From JAENVT01 sp031370825 (lineage in GTDB: Bacteria; Actinomycetota; Acidimicrobiia; Acidimicrobiales; Ilumatobacteraceae): a stretch of 48,196 bases of DNA. This document shows positions 47,850 through 48,196 of the stretch, one piece after another (the first letter of the stretch is position 1; every line of letters begins with the position of its first letter). The stretch spans positions 1-48,196 of the forward strand of contig JANMRB010000123.1 in NCBI GenBank assembly GCA_031370825.1. Reading direction: 5' to 3'. Position numbers and translations under genes: made by a program. Below the pieces are notes generated by a model. The model did no database searches, was not told the origin of the DNA, and was given only the letters and a program-made list of their open reading frames with translations.

Positions 47850-48196
47850 GGCGACCCGTTCGATTGTTGTCGCCTTCGAGGCGAGCGCACTTCGGCGCGA
47901 CCTGGGTCCGACGTCGTGGCTGGTGCTCGAGGAGTTGCTGTTGCGTTCGACCGGCCCAGTTGACGCGTGCGTTGCCCGCGTCTCGGTTCGAGCGTTGGCC
48001 GGGTCGCTCGGTTTGTCGAAGGACACAGCGGGTCGGGCGCTCCGCCGGCTTCGCGATGCCGGTCTGGTGACCGTGACACAGCAGCGAACCGTCGCCGGCA
48101 TCTTCGACTCCGGCGCGTACCTCATCGCCGTCCCCGACTGCATCACTCTCAACGCGTCGACCCAATCCTCTCAGCGACCACGCGCCCGCGTCGAAC
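47839..48196 (+). CDS. winged-helix protein, partial (runs off right edge)
   Basis: An uninterrupted frame from a TTG at 47839 to the window end: ATRSIVVAFEASALRRDLGPTSW and LVLEELLLRSTG, then VRALAGSLGLSKDTAGRALRRLRDAGLVTV, a clear winged helix with GSLGLSKDTAGRALRRL as recognition helix, then IFDSGAYLIAVPD. It overlaps the excisionase-like gene's end by 11 bp, so the two are coupled. Such proteins next to an Xis-like gene are typical of actinobacterial integrative elements. The start codon is uncertain, and the C-terminus lies outside the window. Confidence 0.6.
   Translation, partial: MPAEATRSIVVAFEASALRRDLGPTSWLVLEELLLRSTGPVDACVARVSVRALAGSLGLSKDTAGRALRRLRDAGLVTVTQQRTVAGIFDSGAYLIAVPDCITLNASTQSSQRPRARVE

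Noticed and set aside
1..48196. CRISPR arrays, rRNA genes and intact insertion sequences
   Set aside because: No regularly spaced repeats, rRNA sequence or transposase was seen.

Overview
The window is a high-GC bacterial chromosome segment centred on the replication origin. The gene order matches the actinobacterial origin region, best known from Mycobacterium: rpsF and a DUF5318 gene at one end, then pcnA, DUF6049, kinase, ECF sigma and anti-sigma, trxB, trxA, cwlM-like, parB, parA, rsmG, khpB, yidC, yidD, rnpA, rpmH, dnaA, dnaN, recF, dciA-like, gyrB, gyrA, DUF3566 and tRNA-Ile. GTG and TTG starts are frequent. The accessory genes (MgtE-N/CBS plus DUF1003, DLW-39-like peptide, TadE-like protein) and divergence from mycobacterial sequences suggest an Actinomycetota lineage outside Mycobacteriales, probably Acidimicrobiia (Ilumatobacter-like). 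That placement is an inference.

Region by region. 1-2.3 kb: the 5' part of rpsF with a hairpin leader, a DinB-like protein, a DUF5318 protein and a methyltransferase. 2.3-7.8 kb (minus): a c-di-GMP signalling protein, CCA-adding enzyme and a histone-deacetylase-like hydrolase. 7.9-17.4 kb (plus): a mostly overlapping run covering a tandem-GNAT protein, secreted DUF6049, DegV, a transmembrane Ser/Thr kinase, ECF sigma/anti-sigma, a small membrane protein, thioredoxin reductase, thioredoxin and a CwlM-like pseudo-amidase. 17.4-22.5 kb (minus): parB, parA, two parS sites and rsmG-khpB-yidC-yidD-rnpA-rpmH. 22.5-33.3 kb (plus): DnaA boxes, dnaA (broken here by a frameshift), the probable oriC between dnaA and dnaN, dnaN-recF-dciA, gyrB-gyrA, a TadE-like protein, DUF3566 and tRNA-Ile. 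33.3-43.9 kb: ordinary metabolic genes (dehydrogenase, hydrolase, MgtE-N/DUF1003 pair, molybdopterin oxidoreductase, aminotransferase, D-aminoacylase-like amidohydrolase, zinc ribbon, LLM flavoprotein), then tRNA-Ala and a strong terminator. 43.9-48.2 kb: an accessory region beside tRNA-Ala with a decayed serine-recombinase tail, exported proteins, a BrnT/CopG-like toxin-antitoxin pair, an excisionase-like HTH and the start of a winged-helix protein. It looks like part of an integrated element running off the right edge.

Three cross-cutting signals stand out. First, many genes have a TANNNT -10-like hexamer 6-8 nt before the start codon, the geometry of leaderless mRNAs; one 17-bp gap carries two such hexamers back to back. 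Second, three conserved genes (sigma factor, cwlM-like, yidD) have no ATG, GTG or TTG where homology places the N-terminus, but have an ATC or ATT codon correctly placed after a -10 or a Shine-Dalgarno. Third, the kinase has intact catalytic motifs and an extracellular C-terminal domain, and sits where mycobacteria encode the MurJ/MviN flippase fused to a pseudokinase; no MurJ is visible here, yet a CwlM-like pseudo-amidase is encoded in the same run.
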